A stretch of DNA of 64,000 nt. Origin: Caldilinea sp. CFX5 (GTDB lineage Bacteria; Chloroflexota; Anaerolineae; Caldilineales; Caldilineaceae). The stretch is from positions 51,408 through 115,407 of the forward strand of contig QWII01000072.1 in the NCBI GenBank assembly GCA_021405325.1, in the 5' to 3' direction. This document shows positions 1 to 8,790 of this stretch, in pieces; the first letter of the stretch is position 1, and each line of letters starts with the position of its first letter. The notes beneath the pieces are model-generated. The model was not told the origin of the DNA. It did no database searches and worked only from the letters and a program-made list of their open reading frames with translations. Both the position numbers and the translations under genes were made by a program.

Positions 1-410
1 AGACCGCGTTTCTCTTTGAAAATGACGGGCGTGCCGTCGCCGTGGTGCGCGCCGAGGCGGGTAAACCGGCGTGGCTCGCACGCGCTGCGCCACCCTACCA
101 ACAGTGGACCCACAAAACCCTGGATCGCGCGGTTGGCGGACCGCTGCTGGCGCGTTGGGGCGACCGCTATCTGGTAGGCGGACGCAAAAGCCTCAACAAA
201 CAAGCGCCGGTGACAGCCCTCTACTGGCTGGTGAATGACGAACTGGTCGAAGCGCTGGAACTACCCAGCGGCGGTGACACTTCCTACCCCGGCTTTGTGG
301 AAATCGCCCCCAATCGCGGCCTGCTCTCCTACTATTCCAGCCACGAAGGCAGCGGGACGAGTCTAGCGCCGTGTCATATTTATCTGGCGGAGTTAGTGCT
401 TGAAGACTGA
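1..410 (+). CDS. Sialidase-like (BNR-repeat) protein, 3' fragment
   Basis: The frame is open from the first base, so the true start lies off the left edge; 135 residues and the stop are visible. The C-terminus (PGFVEIAPNRGLLSYYSSHEG, then IYLAEL) resembles the last propeller blade of exo-alpha-sialidase/BNR-type hydrolase-like proteins, which are often encoded next to solute ABC transporters. No catalytic residues can be judged from this part. It precedes the permease gene by about 75 bp, a gap filled by an inverted repeat, so co-transcription is possible but unproven. The fold assignment is by pattern only. Confidence 0.5.
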   Translation, partial: TAFLFENDGRAVAVVRAEAGKPAWLARAAPPYQQWTHKTLDRAVGGPLLARWGDRYLVGGRKSLNKQAPVTALYWLVNDELVEALELPSGGDTSYPGFVEIAPNRGLLSYYSSHEGSGTSLAPCHIYLAELVLED

Positions 411-416
411 TTAGAT

Positions 417-470
417 GATTGGGTGATTAGGTCATTGCTGCCTACTGCCCAATAACCTAATCACCCAATC
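417..470. repeat. Intergenic inverted repeat
   Basis: GATTGGGTGATTAGGT (417-432) pairs with ACCTAATCACCCAATC (about 455-470), giving a 16-bp perfect stem. The left arm reads as 8-nt units (GATTAGAT, GATTGGGT, GATTAGGT). It fills the gap between the sialidase-like gene and the permease gene. There is no clear T-tract, so it is better called a palindromic repeat than a terminator. Confidence 0.75.
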
Positions 471-484
471 ACTAGGAACCAATT

Positions 485-1471
485 ATGTTGCTCTTTATCC
501 TACGTCGTATTCTCATCATGATTCCCACGCTGCTGGCGATTACGGTGGTTTCGTTTGTGATCATCGAGGCGCCGCCGGGGGATTTTATTGATGTGTATGT
601 TGATCGCATCACGGCGCAGCAACAGACGATTGACCCAAGCGAAGTGGAGGCGTTGCGCGCGCGCTATGGGTTGGGACAGCCGGGCTATGTGCGCTACTTC
701 CGCTGGTTGGGATCGATTTTGCAGGGTGACTTGGGGCGCTCGCTCGAATGGAATCAGCCCGTCACCAAGTTGATCGCCGACCGCTTGCCCTGGACGTTGA
801 CAATCTCGCTGCTCTCCTTTGTGCTGGTCTACCTGGTCAGTATCCCGATTGGCCTTTATTCGGCGACCAATCAATATTCGGCGCTGGATTATCTCTTTAG
901 CCTGATCGGCTTTATTGGGCTGGCGATCCCGAATTTTCTCTTTGCCCTCATTATCTTATGGCTCTATTTTCTAGCAACGGGCGATGTGGCAGTCGGTCTC
1001 TTCTCGGCGGAGTATCAAAATGCGCCGTGGAGCGTGGGCCGGGTGATCGATCTGCTCAAGCACATCTGGATGCCGGCGATCATTGTGGCGCTGGCCGGCA
1101 CCGCCGGGTTGATTCGGGTGGTGCGCGCCAATCTGTTGGATGAGCTACGCAAATCGTATGTCATGGTGGCCCGCTCCAAGGGGTTGTCCGAATCGAAGTT
1201 GCTCTATAAATACCCCTTGCGTACCGCCATGAATCCAGTCGCCAGCACCATCGGGTGGGCGCTGCCGGGGTTGGTTAATGGCGAATTGCTCACTTCGCTG
1301 GTCTTAGGGTTGCCGACGGTGGCGCCGCTCTTTGTTGGGGCGCTCATGAGCCAGGATATGTTTCTGGCCGGCAGCATCGTTTTGATTTTAAGCGCGCTCA
1401 CCCTGATCGGCACCTTGCTTTCCGACATTTTGCTCGCCTGGCTCGATCCGCGGATCCGCGAGGCGATCTAA
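485..1471 (+). CDS. Oligopeptide-type ABC transporter permease (DppB/OppB family)
   Basis: 328 residues, the usual length for the family. It starts with the typical cytoplasmic-edge helix (MLLFILRRILIMIPTLLAIT), followed by the periplasmic PPGDF segment, the conserved GLGQPGYVRYFRWL stretch and several membrane helices. The EAA-loop region (VVRANLLDELRKSYVMVARS, about residues 212-231) is the ATPase docking helix. It pairs with the DppC-like permease encoded next to form the membrane channel of a peptide or sugar-oligomer importer. Start ATG at 485; the preceding gap holds only a palindrome. First complete gene of an apparent five-gene transporter cluster. Confidence 0.92.
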   Translation: MLLFILRRILIMIPTLLAITVVSFVIIEAPPGDFIDVYVDRITAQQQTIDPSEVEALRARYGLGQPGYVRYFRWLGSILQGDLGRSLEWNQPVTKLIADRLPWTLTISLLSFVLVYLVSIPIGLYSATNQYSALDYLFSLIGFIGLAIPNFLFALIILWLYFLATGDVAVGLFSAEYQNAPWSVGRVIDLLKHIWMPAIIVALAGTAGLIRVVRANLLDELRKSYVMVARSKGLSESKLLYKYPLRTAMNPVASTIGWALPGLVNGELLTSLVLGLPTVAPLFVGALMSQDMFLAGSIVLILSALTLIGTLLSDILLAWLDPRIREAI

Positions 1472-1476
1472 GAGCC

Positions 1477-1577
1477 GGAACACAGAGAGCACAGAGAATG
1501 CACAGAGGACACAGCGTCAGACAATGCTTCGGTTTTTCTCTGGACTCTCTGCGCCGCCTCTGCGTACTCTGTGTCCC
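1477..1577. repeat. CACAGAG-type inverted repeat
   Basis: The left side has repeated CACAGAGA/GCACAGAG motifs and the right side has CTCTCTGCG/CTCTGTGTCC motifs. Together they can fold into one long imperfect hairpin between the two permease genes. Similar CACAGAG palindromes occur at 8687-8788 and 33889-33976. Confidence 0.7.
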
Positions 1578-1600
1578 AATAGTTTGTCATAGGGTTGATT

Positions 1601-2728
1601 ATGATTGCAGATGAACAACTGTTGCGTCCGCAAACGCAGCTCACAAAGAAAGATGAAAAGTTTCTGGTGGCTTCCCAGTGGCAATTGATCCGCTGGAAGT
1701 TTGCGCGCCATCGCGTGGCGGTCTTGTCGCTAGTGATTCTGATCATCTTCTATGTGGTCGCCGGCTTTGCCGAGTTTTTCGCACCCTATGCCGCCGATGA
1801 CTACGACATTGATTATGTCCTGGCCCCGCCCCAGCGTATTCATTGGGTTGATGAAGGGCGCTTCCGTCCCTTTGTCTATGGCTACACCGCCGAACTGGAC
1901 CCCAACACTTTCCGCACCACCTATAAGGTCGATGAGAGCCGCAAGTTTCCCCTGGCCTTTTGGGTCAAGGGAGAGCCGTACAATCTCTTGGGGTTTGCGG
2001 GGGAGCGCCGTCTGTTTGGCGTAGCCGAAGGCAAAGTTCATCTCCTTGGCGCCGATGACCGGGGGCGCGATCTCTTTTCACGCATTATCTATGGGGCGCG
2101 CATCTCCCTGTCGATTGGGTTGGTGGGCATTGCCATTAGTTCGTTGATCGGCGTGGTGATCGGCGGCATCTCCGGTTACTTTGGCGGCGCCATTGATATG
2201 ATCATCCAGCGCGTCATCGAGTTTATCCGCTCCATTCCCACCCTGCCGTTGTGGATGGCGCTGAGTGTGGCCCTGCCGCCGACCTGGAGTATTGTCCAAG
2301 CTTATTTTGGCCTTGTGATCATCCTCTCGCTGGTCGGCTGGACGGGGTTGGCGCGCGTGGTGCGCGGGAAGTTCTTGTCACTACGTGAGGAAGATTTTGT
2401 CATGGCGGCCCAACTCAACGGCGCCACCGAACGGATTATCATCTTCAAGCATCTGCTGCCCCTCTTCTACAGCCATGTCATCGCCTCGCTCACGCTAAGT
2501 GTGCCGGGCATGATCCTGGGGGAGACGGCACTCAGTTTTATCGGGTTGGGCTTGCAACCGCCGGCGGTCAGTTGGGGCGTGCTGCTCAAAGATTCGCAGA
2601 AGATTCGGGTGCTGGCCGAGGCGCCCTGGCTGCTGATTCCGGGGGTCTTTGTCATTATCGCCATTCTGGCCTTTAACTTTGTCGGCGATGGGCTGCGCGA
2701 TGCGGCAGATCCGTACGCGACGGTGTAG
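1601..2728 (+). CDS. Oligopeptide-type ABC transporter permease (DppC/OppC family)
   Basis: 375 residues from ATG 1601, chosen because AGGG lies 6 nt upstream; a TTG two codons earlier is the alternative. The N-terminal OppC helix is near residues 38-60, followed by a long periplasmic insert of about 90 residues (YTAELDPNTFRTTYKVDES region) typical of the longer OppC branch. The LGADDRGRDLFSRIIYGARI segment and the membrane core follow. The EAA-loop (FVMAAQLNGA) and the C-terminal NFVGDGLRDAADP signature are intact. Partner of the upstream permease. Confidence 0.92.
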   Translation: MIADEQLLRPQTQLTKKDEKFLVASQWQLIRWKFARHRVAVLSLVILIIFYVVAGFAEFFAPYAADDYDIDYVLAPPQRIHWVDEGRFRPFVYGYTAELDPNTFRTTYKVDESRKFPLAFWVKGEPYNLLGFAGERRLFGVAEGKVHLLGADDRGRDLFSRIIYGARISLSIGLVGIAISSLIGVVIGGISGYFGGAIDMIIQRVIEFIRSIPTLPLWMALSVALPPTWSIVQAYFGLVIILSLVGWTGLARVVRGKFLSLREEDFVMAAQLNGATERIIIFKHLLPLFYSHVIASLTLSVPGMILGETALSFIGLGLQPPAVSWGVLLKDSQKIRVLAEAPWLLIPGVFVIIAILAFNFVGDGLRDAADPYATV

Positions 2729-2729
2729 G

Positions 2730-2852
2730 GCTGTCAACGGATTCAGGGAACAGATTGAACGAATTATTGTCTGTAATCCGTTCTCAGCATGGCATCGTAG
2801 AACGGATTATGCGATGTATCCGCTCAATCCGCTCCCTGAATCCGCTGACAGC
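2730..2852. repeat. Long imperfect hairpin element
   Basis: Outer arms 2730-2761 and 2821-2852 are reverse complements with a few mismatches, and inner arms (GTAATCCGTTCT near 2772, AGAACGGATTAT near 2799) continue the pairing. The element fills nearly the whole gap between the permease and the first ATPase gene. An ORF reading through it is treated as spurious. Confidence 0.75.
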
Positions 2853-2869
2853 GTTGTGTCCCAAAACGA

Positions 2870-3877
2870 ATGAAAGTCACGATGACCGGTAACGACGTTT
2901 TACTCAATGTCAAAAATTTAACCACCCATTTCTTCTCCCGCGAAGGCGTCGTCAAAGCCGTCGATGGCGTCAGCTTTGCCGTGCGCCGGGGCGAGACCTT
3001 GGGCATTGCCGGCGAGAGCGGCTGTGGCAAGAGCGTTATGGCCCAGTCGATCCTGCGCATTGTGCCGGGCAACGGGCGCATTGTCGATGGCGAAATTTCG
3101 CTCTATCACAACAATGAGATCATCGACCTGGTCAAGCTCGACTGGCAAGGCCCGCAAATCCGCGCGATTCGCGGCGGCATTATCTCCATGGTCTTTCAGG
3201 AGCCGATGACTTCCTTTAGCATGAATTACACCATCGGCAACCAGATCAGCGAGGTGATCCGGCTACACCAACAGTGCAGCGAAAAGGAGGCGCGCCAACG
3301 GGCCATCGATATTCTGAGCAAAGTGGGGCTGCCCAAACCGGAACAGACGATCGACGCCTACCCCTTTGCCCTAAGCGGCGGGATGCGCCAACGGGCGATG
3401 ATCGCGATGGCGCTCTCCTGTCACCCCCGTCTCTTGATCGCCGACGAACCAACCACCGCGCTCGATGTGACGATCCAGGCCCAGGTGCTTGACCTGATGA
3501 AGGCGTTGCAGCGCGAGTTGGGCATGGCGCTCATTGTCATTACCCATGATCTGGCGGTTATTTCCGAGTTGTGCGACAGCGTGATGATCATGTATCTGGG
3601 GACGGATGTGGAGAGCGCCCCGGCGCAGGAGCTTTTTCGCAATCCCAAACACCCCTATACGATTGGGTTGCTCAGTTCCGTGCCCAAACTCGGCGCCGGC
3701 AAAACGCAGATTATCGAACCCATTCAAGGCACGGTGCCGACGCCCAGTGAACGCTCTAGCGGCTGTCCGTTCCACCCGCGCTGTCCGCAAGCGATCCAGG
3801 GGACATGCGATGTCCACTTCCCGCGCCAGGTGGAAGTGGGCGCCGGCCATACAGTGCGCTGTCATCTGTATCCATGA
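2870..3877 (+). CDS. ABC transporter ATP-binding protein (DppD/OppD family)
   Basis: 335 residues. Walker A GESGCGKS at about 48-55, Q-loop VFQEPMTS near 108-115, signature LSGGMRQR at 168-175, Walker B LLIADEPTTALD at 188-199 and switch His in ITHDLA. The C-terminal oligo/dipeptide-transporter extension carries the usual Cys-rich block (SGCPFHPRCPQ). It energises import with the next ATPase and the two permeases upstream. The start is ATG 2870; ATG 2882 is also possible. Confidence 0.93.
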   Translation: MKVTMTGNDVLLNVKNLTTHFFSREGVVKAVDGVSFAVRRGETLGIAGESGCGKSVMAQSILRIVPGNGRIVDGEISLYHNNEIIDLVKLDWQGPQIRAIRGGIISMVFQEPMTSFSMNYTIGNQISEVIRLHQQCSEKEARQRAIDILSKVGLPKPEQTIDAYPFALSGGMRQRAMIAMALSCHPRLLIADEPTTALDVTIQAQVLDLMKALQRELGMALIVITHDLAVISELCDSVMIMYLGTDVESAPAQELFRNPKHPYTIGLLSSVPKLGAGKTQIIEPIQGTVPTPSERSSGCPFHPRCPQAIQGTCDVHFPRQVEVGAGHTVRCHLYP

Positions 3878-3890
3878 TGTAACTATTCAG

Positions 3891-3920
3891 CCGGGAACGC
3901 CGCCATCCTTGGCGGCAGGC
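3891..3920. repeat. Family-2 REP-like palindrome (GGGAACGCCGCCATCC type)
   Basis: CCGGGAACGCCGCCATCCTTG then GGCGGCAGG forms a short GC-rich hairpin. It matches the palindrome family that recurs at 53.1, 53.4, 55.8, 59.9, 60.3 and 60.5 kb. Here it is intergenic, between the two ATPase genes. Confidence 0.55.
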
Positions 3921-3969
3921 GGCGGCAAAAATCGATGCCAGAATCGTTACTACGTAATTCAGTAAAGCC

Positions 3970-5013
3970 ATGATCAATCAAGACGCAATTGTTGAAGTGA
4001 AAGACCTGCATAAACACTTTCCTATCCAGCGCGGCTTTTTGCGCCGGGTAGTGGGGCAGGTGAAGGCCGTTGATAATGTTAGCTTCGCCGTGAAGCGGGG
4101 GGAAACGTTGGCTTTGGTGGGCGAAAGCGGCTGTGGCAAGACGACTACAGGTCGTTGCATTCTGCGCGCCATTGAGCCATCCGCCGGCAATATTCTCTTT
4201 CGCCCTACTGACGCTGAGTCCACTGTGGACTTGACCACGCTGGCCATCCCTGACCTGCGGCAGATGCAGCGGCACATGGGCATGATCTTTCAAGACCCCT
4301 ACTCGTCGCTCAACCCGCGCATGACGATTCTGGAGATTATCGGCGAACCATTTCTCAACCGGAAGCTAGTGACGCGCAAGCGTGAACTGGAAGAGCGGGT
4401 GGCGGAACTGCTCCAAAGCGTGCGGCTCGACCCCAGTTACATGCGCCGCTACCCCCATGCCTTTAGCGGCGGTCAGCGCCAGCGCATTGCCATTGCCCGC
4501 GCCCTGGCGCTCAACCCGCCTTTTGTCGTGGCCGATGAACCGGTCTCGGCGCTCGATGTGTCGGTGCAGGCGCAAATTTTGAGCCTGCTCAAGGAGTTGC
4601 AACGCGAACGCAACTTGACCTATCTCTTTGTCGCCCACAACCTGGCGGTGGTCGAGTATATCAGCGATCGGGTTGCGGTGATGTATGTCGGGCAGATTGT
4701 CGAACTGGGCGAGACGCAGCGGATCTTTGCCCAGCCCAAACATCCCTACACCGAAGCGTTGCTCTCCGCCGTCCCCGTGATCGAGACCGCGCACGGCCAC
4801 AAACGGGAACGCATTGTACTGGCCGGCGACATTGCCGATCCGGCCAATCGCCCCAGTGGTTGCTTCTTTCACCCCCGGTGCAGCTATGTGCAAGATCGCT
4901 GTCGCCGCGAAGAACCGCCCTTGGTGAATGTCGCCCAGACCGGCGAACAACCCCATTTCGCCCGCTGTCACTTTGCCGAGAGCCTGTCCTTAAAAGGCGT
5001 AACACCAAGCTAA
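3970..5013 (+). CDS. ABC transporter ATP-binding protein (DppF/OppF family)
   Basis: 347 residues. Walker A GESGCGKTT at about 51-59, Q-loop IFQDPYSSLNPRM (family hallmark), signature FSGGQRQR, Walker B VVADEPVSALD, and a C-terminal SGCFFHPRCSYVQDRC cysteine block. The Q-loop SSLNPR form identifies the F-type subunit that pairs with the D-type ATPase. The gene follows its partner by about 90 bp. All catalytic motifs are intact. Confidence 0.93.
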   Translation: MINQDAIVEVKDLHKHFPIQRGFLRRVVGQVKAVDNVSFAVKRGETLALVGESGCGKTTTGRCILRAIEPSAGNILFRPTDAESTVDLTTLAIPDLRQMQRHMGMIFQDPYSSLNPRMTILEIIGEPFLNRKLVTRKRELEERVAELLQSVRLDPSYMRRYPHAFSGGQRQRIAIARALALNPPFVVADEPVSALDVSVQAQILSLLKELQRERNLTYLFVAHNLAVVEYISDRVAVMYVGQIVELGETQRIFAQPKHPYTEALLSAVPVIETAHGHKRERIVLAGDIADPANRPSGCFFHPRCSYVQDRCRREEPPLVNVAQTGEQPHFARCHFAESLSLKGVTPS

Positions 5014-5021
5014 CCCGCCCC

Positions 5022-5093
5022 GTAGGGACGCTTGAGTTTAGGGTAGGAACATGGAAAAAATTCTCGAATTTCTTGAAACTCAGGCGTCCCTAC
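5022..5093. repeat. GTAGGGACG inverted repeat
   Basis: GTAGGGACGCTTGAGTTT (5022-5039) and AAACTCAGGCGTCCCTAC (5076-5093) pair with one mismatch. It lies between the ATPase gene and the binding-protein gene. A GTAGGGGCG hairpin of the same style is at 44724-44755. Confidence 0.75.
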
Positions 5094-5164
5094 AGGACTG
5101 GTGAAGATCCTGATCATCGTATGTAATTCATGTTTTGGAGAGCAGATCAACAGGAGGCTACGAG

Positions 5165-7243
5165 ATGAAAACAACGCTGTTTCGTGTACTGAGTTTGCTC
5201 GTGATACTGACCATGCTGGTCAGCGCGTGCGCCGCTCCCGCCGGGCCGGCGGCCAGCGAGGGGGGCGGTGAGCAGGCCGCCGCTCCCGCCGGTGAGCAAC
5301 AAGCGGCGGCTCCGGCCGGCGCTATTCTCACCGACAAGCCGGCCGACGCCGGTGAGCGCCCGGTGCAGGCCGATCTGTACAATTCGCCGGCTGAGTATGA
5401 AGCGGCCACCGGCGAAAAGATCGCCGCATTTGGCGAGGCGCCCGAACTAGCCGAGGCCGTCGCTAAGGGCGACTTGCCCCCGGTAGCCGAACGGTTGCCG
5501 GCAGAACCGATTGTCGTCAAGCCGGAGGAGGCCATCGGCAAGTATGGCGGCGCCCTACGCATGGCGATCACCGGCCAGAACGAAAAGACCAACGAGGTCG
5601 GCACCTGGTGGTCGATGGAGCCGCTGACCATTCACTCGCCCAAAGGGGTGATTGTCCCCAATGTCGCCACCAGTTGGGAATGGTCAGAGGATTACAAGAC
5701 CCTCACCCTCAAGCTGCGCGAAGGCATCAAGTGGAGCGACGGCGTCCCCTTCACCGCCGACGACATCATGTTCTGGTGGCAAGATGTGGTGCTGAACACC
5801 GATCTGACGCCAACACCTCATACGCTGTTAACTCGTGGCGGGCAAGTGGCGGAATTGACCAAAATTGACGATTACACCATTCAATTCGCCTTTGCCGAAC
5901 CCTATGCCCTCTTCACCACCTATCTGGGCAGTTGGGGCTTTCCACGCGCCGACCCGACCAGCCACCCCAAGCACTACCTGACCAAGTTCCACCCCAACTA
6001 CACCGACGCCGCCGAACTTGAGAAGGCGATGAAAGAACAGAGCTTTGACACCTGGGTCGATTTCTTCAGGAATCAGAGCGCCGTCACCAACCCGGAGAAG
6101 CCAACGATTGCCGCCTGGATCCCCCAGGAGTGGCCGCCGCAGCCGCTCCAGATCCACAAGCGCAACCCCTATTACTGGAAAGTGGACAGCGCCGGCAATC
6201 AACTGCCTTATATCGGTGAAATTCAAAGCACCCGCACCGCCGACCGCCAGGCCACCTTGCTCAAGACCATTGCCGGCGATCTCGACTTTGCGCGCATGGG
6301 CAGCATCGACCTGCCGCTCATGACCGATAACAAGGAGCAGGGCAACTATCGCTTCGCCTATGCCGACTGGATGCCCAATGCCTTCTGTAACATCATGTTT
6401 AACTACGATAGTCCGGAAGCGGCCAAAAAGACACTCTACAACGACGTGCGCTTCCGTCAGGCGCTTTCGGTGGCGATCAACCGGGAAGAGATTATCAAGC
6501 TCTTCTACAAAGGGGGCGTCTTCGCCTCACAGGTCGCCCCCTTGCGCGGCGAGCCGTACCACGGCGAATCCGATCTCTTCCAATCCTACGCCCAATTTGA
6601 CCCTGAGGTGGCGAATCAAATGCTCGACGAACTGGGTCTCACGGCGCGCGACGCCGAAGGCTTCCGCCTGGCCCCGGACGGCAGCGAACTGTTGCTCATT
6701 GTCTATGTCAATACCTCCTGGCCGGCTGAATGTCCGGAGGTGATGGAAGTGGTGCGCGGCTACTGGGAAGAGATCGGCATCAAGGCCACAATCACCCCGG
6801 AAGCCGGCGAATTGTGGGGGACGCGTCACAACGCCGGTGAACATGATATGGCCGTGCGTGGCGCACACTTTGGCGGCGGTCCTGTCCACCCGACGCTCAA
6901 CGGCAATACCTTTGCCCTCAGCGGTTGGCAATGGGCGCCGCAATGGGCCAAGTGGCTGGACACCCAGGGCGCCGAAGGTTCTGAACCGCCGGATGATGTC
7001 AAGCGCATTCGCGAAATTCGCGAACTGGTGATGGGTGAACCGGATGAAGCCAAACGCACGGCGATGTTGCAAGAGGTCTTTGAGATTCACATGAAGAACC
7101 TCTGGTCGGTTGGCATTGTGGTCGATGACCCCAAGTTCGGCCAGTTGACCGTCGTCCACAACCGGCTGCGCAATGTCGTCACCTGGTCCATCGCCGGCGA
7201 GTGGTATCCAGCGGTGCCGGCGCAGTGGTTTATTAATGAATGA
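5165..7243 (+). CDS. ABC transporter substrate-binding lipoprotein (SBP_bac_5 family)
   Basis: 692 residues from ATG 5165, which has AGGAGG 8 nt upstream; an in-frame upstream TTG is rejected. Signal peptide with lipobox LVSAC (Cys about 22), then a low-complexity Ala/Gly/Glu linker. The family 5 core follows: TSWEWSEDYKTLTLKLREGI, then SDGVPFTADDIMFWW, and later VRFRQALSVAINREEII. Family 5 proteins bind peptides, nickel or oligosaccharides. It is longer than the typical 530-600 residues, as in the group found in sugar-oligomer loci. Likely the receptor for the transporter encoded just upstream; the oxidoreductase downstream hints at a sugar-derived ligand. Confidence 0.9.
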   Translation: MKTTLFRVLSLLVILTMLVSACAAPAGPAASEGGGEQAAAPAGEQQAAAPAGAILTDKPADAGERPVQADLYNSPAEYEAATGEKIAAFGEAPELAEAVAKGDLPPVAERLPAEPIVVKPEEAIGKYGGALRMAITGQNEKTNEVGTWWSMEPLTIHSPKGVIVPNVATSWEWSEDYKTLTLKLREGIKWSDGVPFTADDIMFWWQDVVLNTDLTPTPHTLLTRGGQVAELTKIDDYTIQFAFAEPYALFTTYLGSWGFPRADPTSHPKHYLTKFHPNYTDAAELEKAMKEQSFDTWVDFFRNQSAVTNPEKPTIAAWIPQEWPPQPLQIHKRNPYYWKVDSAGNQLPYIGEIQSTRTADRQATLLKTIAGDLDFARMGSIDLPLMTDNKEQGNYRFAYADWMPNAFCNIMFNYDSPEAAKKTLYNDVRFRQALSVAINREEIIKLFYKGGVFASQVAPLRGEPYHGESDLFQSYAQFDPEVANQMLDELGLTARDAEGFRLAPDGSELLLIVYVNTSWPAECPEVMEVVRGYWEEIGIKATITPEAGELWGTRHNAGEHDMAVRGAHFGGGPVHPTLNGNTFALSGWQWAPQWAKWLDTQGAEGSEPPDDVKRIREIRELVMGEPDEAKRTAMLQEVFEIHMKNLWSVGIVVDDPKFGQLTVVHNRLRNVVTWSIAGEWYPAVPAQWFINE

Positions 7244-7323
7244 CAGGTAAACAGGTAAACAGGTAGACAGGGAATTGTCACCTGTTTACCTGTCTACCTG
7301 TCTACCTGTCTACCTGTCTACCA
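7243..7323. repeat. ACAGGTA/TACCTGT octamer-periodic inverted repeat
   Basis: The left arm repeats ACAGGTAA about three times; the right arm repeats CTGTCTAC/CTGTTTAC about five times. It spans the gap from the binding-protein stop to the oxidoreductase ribosome site. Confidence 0.75.
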
Positions 7324-7335
7324 GAAAGGTTTTGC

Positions 7336-8421
7336 ATGAAAACTTACCGCGCCGCGGTGATCGGCTGTAGCCGCATGGGTGGCTTTATTGATAACGAGGT
7401 GGTCGGTTCGCCTAAGGCGGCGTTGCCTTATTCGCACGCGGCAGGCTTTATGGCTTGCCCACGGACGGATCTGATCGCCTGTGCCGATCTGCGTACCGAT
7501 GTGATGGCGGAATTTGGCCGGCAATACAACATTCCGCCCGCCGGTCAATATACCGATTACCGGACGCTGATCGACCAGGAACGGCCCGACATGATCAGCA
7601 TTGCCACCCAACCCGAACAGCGCGCCGAGATTACGATTTATGCGGCGGAACATGGCGTCAAAGCCATCTATGCCGAAAAAGCAATGTCGGCGTCGTTGGG
7701 CGAAGCATACGACATGGTGGCGGCGCTGGAACGGCACGGCGTTTTTTTCAACCTGGGCACCAATCGCCGCTGGTCGGTGGCCTATGACCAGATGAAGGCG
7801 CTGGTCGATAGCGGTGAACTGGGCGCGCTCAAGACCGTGATTATCTACAACAATGGCACCCTCTTTAACACCGGCAGCCACTACATCGATCTGGTCATGC
7901 GGCTCAACAGCGACCAACCGGCGCTCTGGGCGCAGGGCAATCTACGCGCCAAAGATGAGATCTTTGATGGCGACATTCTGCACGAAGACCCGGTGGGCGA
8001 AGGGCTGATCTCTTTTGCCAACGGCGTCACCGGCTACCTGCTGGTCACGCCACGGGGCGGCGATATTGAAGTCATCTGCGAAAACGGCGCGCTTACCGCT
8101 TACAACGATGGCCTGGAATGGCACTTACGTCGCCGCGCCGCCAAAGAGACGCATGGTCACACGGGTCTGGTGACCGCGCCCTTTGCTGAACCGCCGATTG
8201 TCAGCAGTACCTTGCGGCTGATCGAAGACCTGGTTCACGCCCTCGACACTGGTGAACCGACCCGCGGCGGCCCACGCATTTCGCTTGCCAGCACCGAATT
8301 GATCTTTGCCCTGATCGAGTCGCACCGACGAGGTGGCGCCAAAGTGATGCTGCCGGTGCAAGAACGCGCCTTGCGTCTGCAACGGAGTCGCGGCCCCAAC
8401 AAACCGAAATATAGCGTATAA
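7336..8421 (+). CDS. Gfo/Idh/MocA family NAD(P)-dependent oxidoreductase
   Basis: 361 residues. The N-terminal Rossmann segment AAVIGCSRMGGFIDN (about 5-19) is the dinucleotide-binding loop. IYAEKAMSASLGEA (about 113-126) contains the family Glu-Lys motif, here EKA rather than EKP. The C-terminal half has the substrate domain with the GSHYIDLVMRL helix (about 179-189), holding the conserved His. These enzymes oxidise or reduce sugars, inositols and related compounds. Its place right after the transporter suggests it acts on the imported ligand; the actual substrate cannot be read from sequence. AGAAAGG precedes the ATG. Confidence 0.85.
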   Translation: MKTYRAAVIGCSRMGGFIDNEVVGSPKAALPYSHAAGFMACPRTDLIACADLRTDVMAEFGRQYNIPPAGQYTDYRTLIDQERPDMISIATQPEQRAEITIYAAEHGVKAIYAEKAMSASLGEAYDMVAALERHGVFFNLGTNRRWSVAYDQMKALVDSGELGALKTVIIYNNGTLFNTGSHYIDLVMRLNSDQPALWAQGNLRAKDEIFDGDILHEDPVGEGLISFANGVTGYLLVTPRGGDIEVICENGALTAYNDGLEWHLRRRAAKETHGHTGLVTAPFAEPPIVSSTLRLIEDLVHALDTGEPTRGGPRISLASTELIFALIESHRRGGAKVMLPVQERALRLQRSRGPNKPKYSV

Positions 8422-8431
8422 GGAGGGGTGA

Positions 8432-8662
8432 CTAGCTTGCCGCTTCGCCGATATAGCGAAAGCGGGGCATCGTCACCCCATCCACCACCACCTCTTCCAA
8501 AAACATGGTCAGGGGGCGAATCCAGAGATCGAAGTTGCCGTACAGGGTGCGGTAGACCACGTAGGCTTCTTCGGTCTCACTATGGCGCGCCACGCCGATC
8601 ACGTCGTACTCTTTGCCTTTGTAATGCCGATAGCGGCCGGTTGGGATTGTAGTCATCCGCAA
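8432..8662 (-). CDS. DUF1653 domain protein
   Basis: 76 residues. The family pattern is nearly complete: GRYRHYKGKEYDVIGVARHS, ETEEAYVVYRTLYG, LWIRPLTMF and PRFRYIG. DUF1653 proteins are short single-domain proteins of unknown function. ATG 8656 (MTTIPTG) is an alternative start two codons in. It is convergent with the oxidoreductase gene, only 10 bp apart. Confidence 0.85.
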   Translation of the reverse strand: MRMTTIPTGRYRHYKGKEYDVIGVARHSETEEAYVVYRTLYGNFDLWIRPLTMFLEEVVVDGVTMPRFRYIGEAAS

Positions 8663-8686
8663 ATCCTTTGCCTATTTTCAAAATTT

Positions 8687-8788
8687 GTAACTACCAAGGT
8701 ACACAGAGATCACCGAGAGGGTACAGAGTTTTTTCTCTTTGTTCTCTGTGGATTCTCCGTGCTCTCTGTGTAACGGCTTAGTAGTTAC
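8687..8788. repeat. CACAGAG-type inverted repeat
   Basis: Outer arms start GTAACTACC and end TTAGTAGTTAC; inner parts repeat ACACAGAGA and TCTCTGTG. Same style as 1477-1577. It fills the gap between DUF1653 and the deacetylase gene. Confidence 0.7.
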
Positions 8789-8790
8789 CC

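Noticed and set aside
2649..2873. 74-residue ORF across the long hairpin at 2730-2852
   Set aside because: Starts inside the permease gene and reads through the palindrome.
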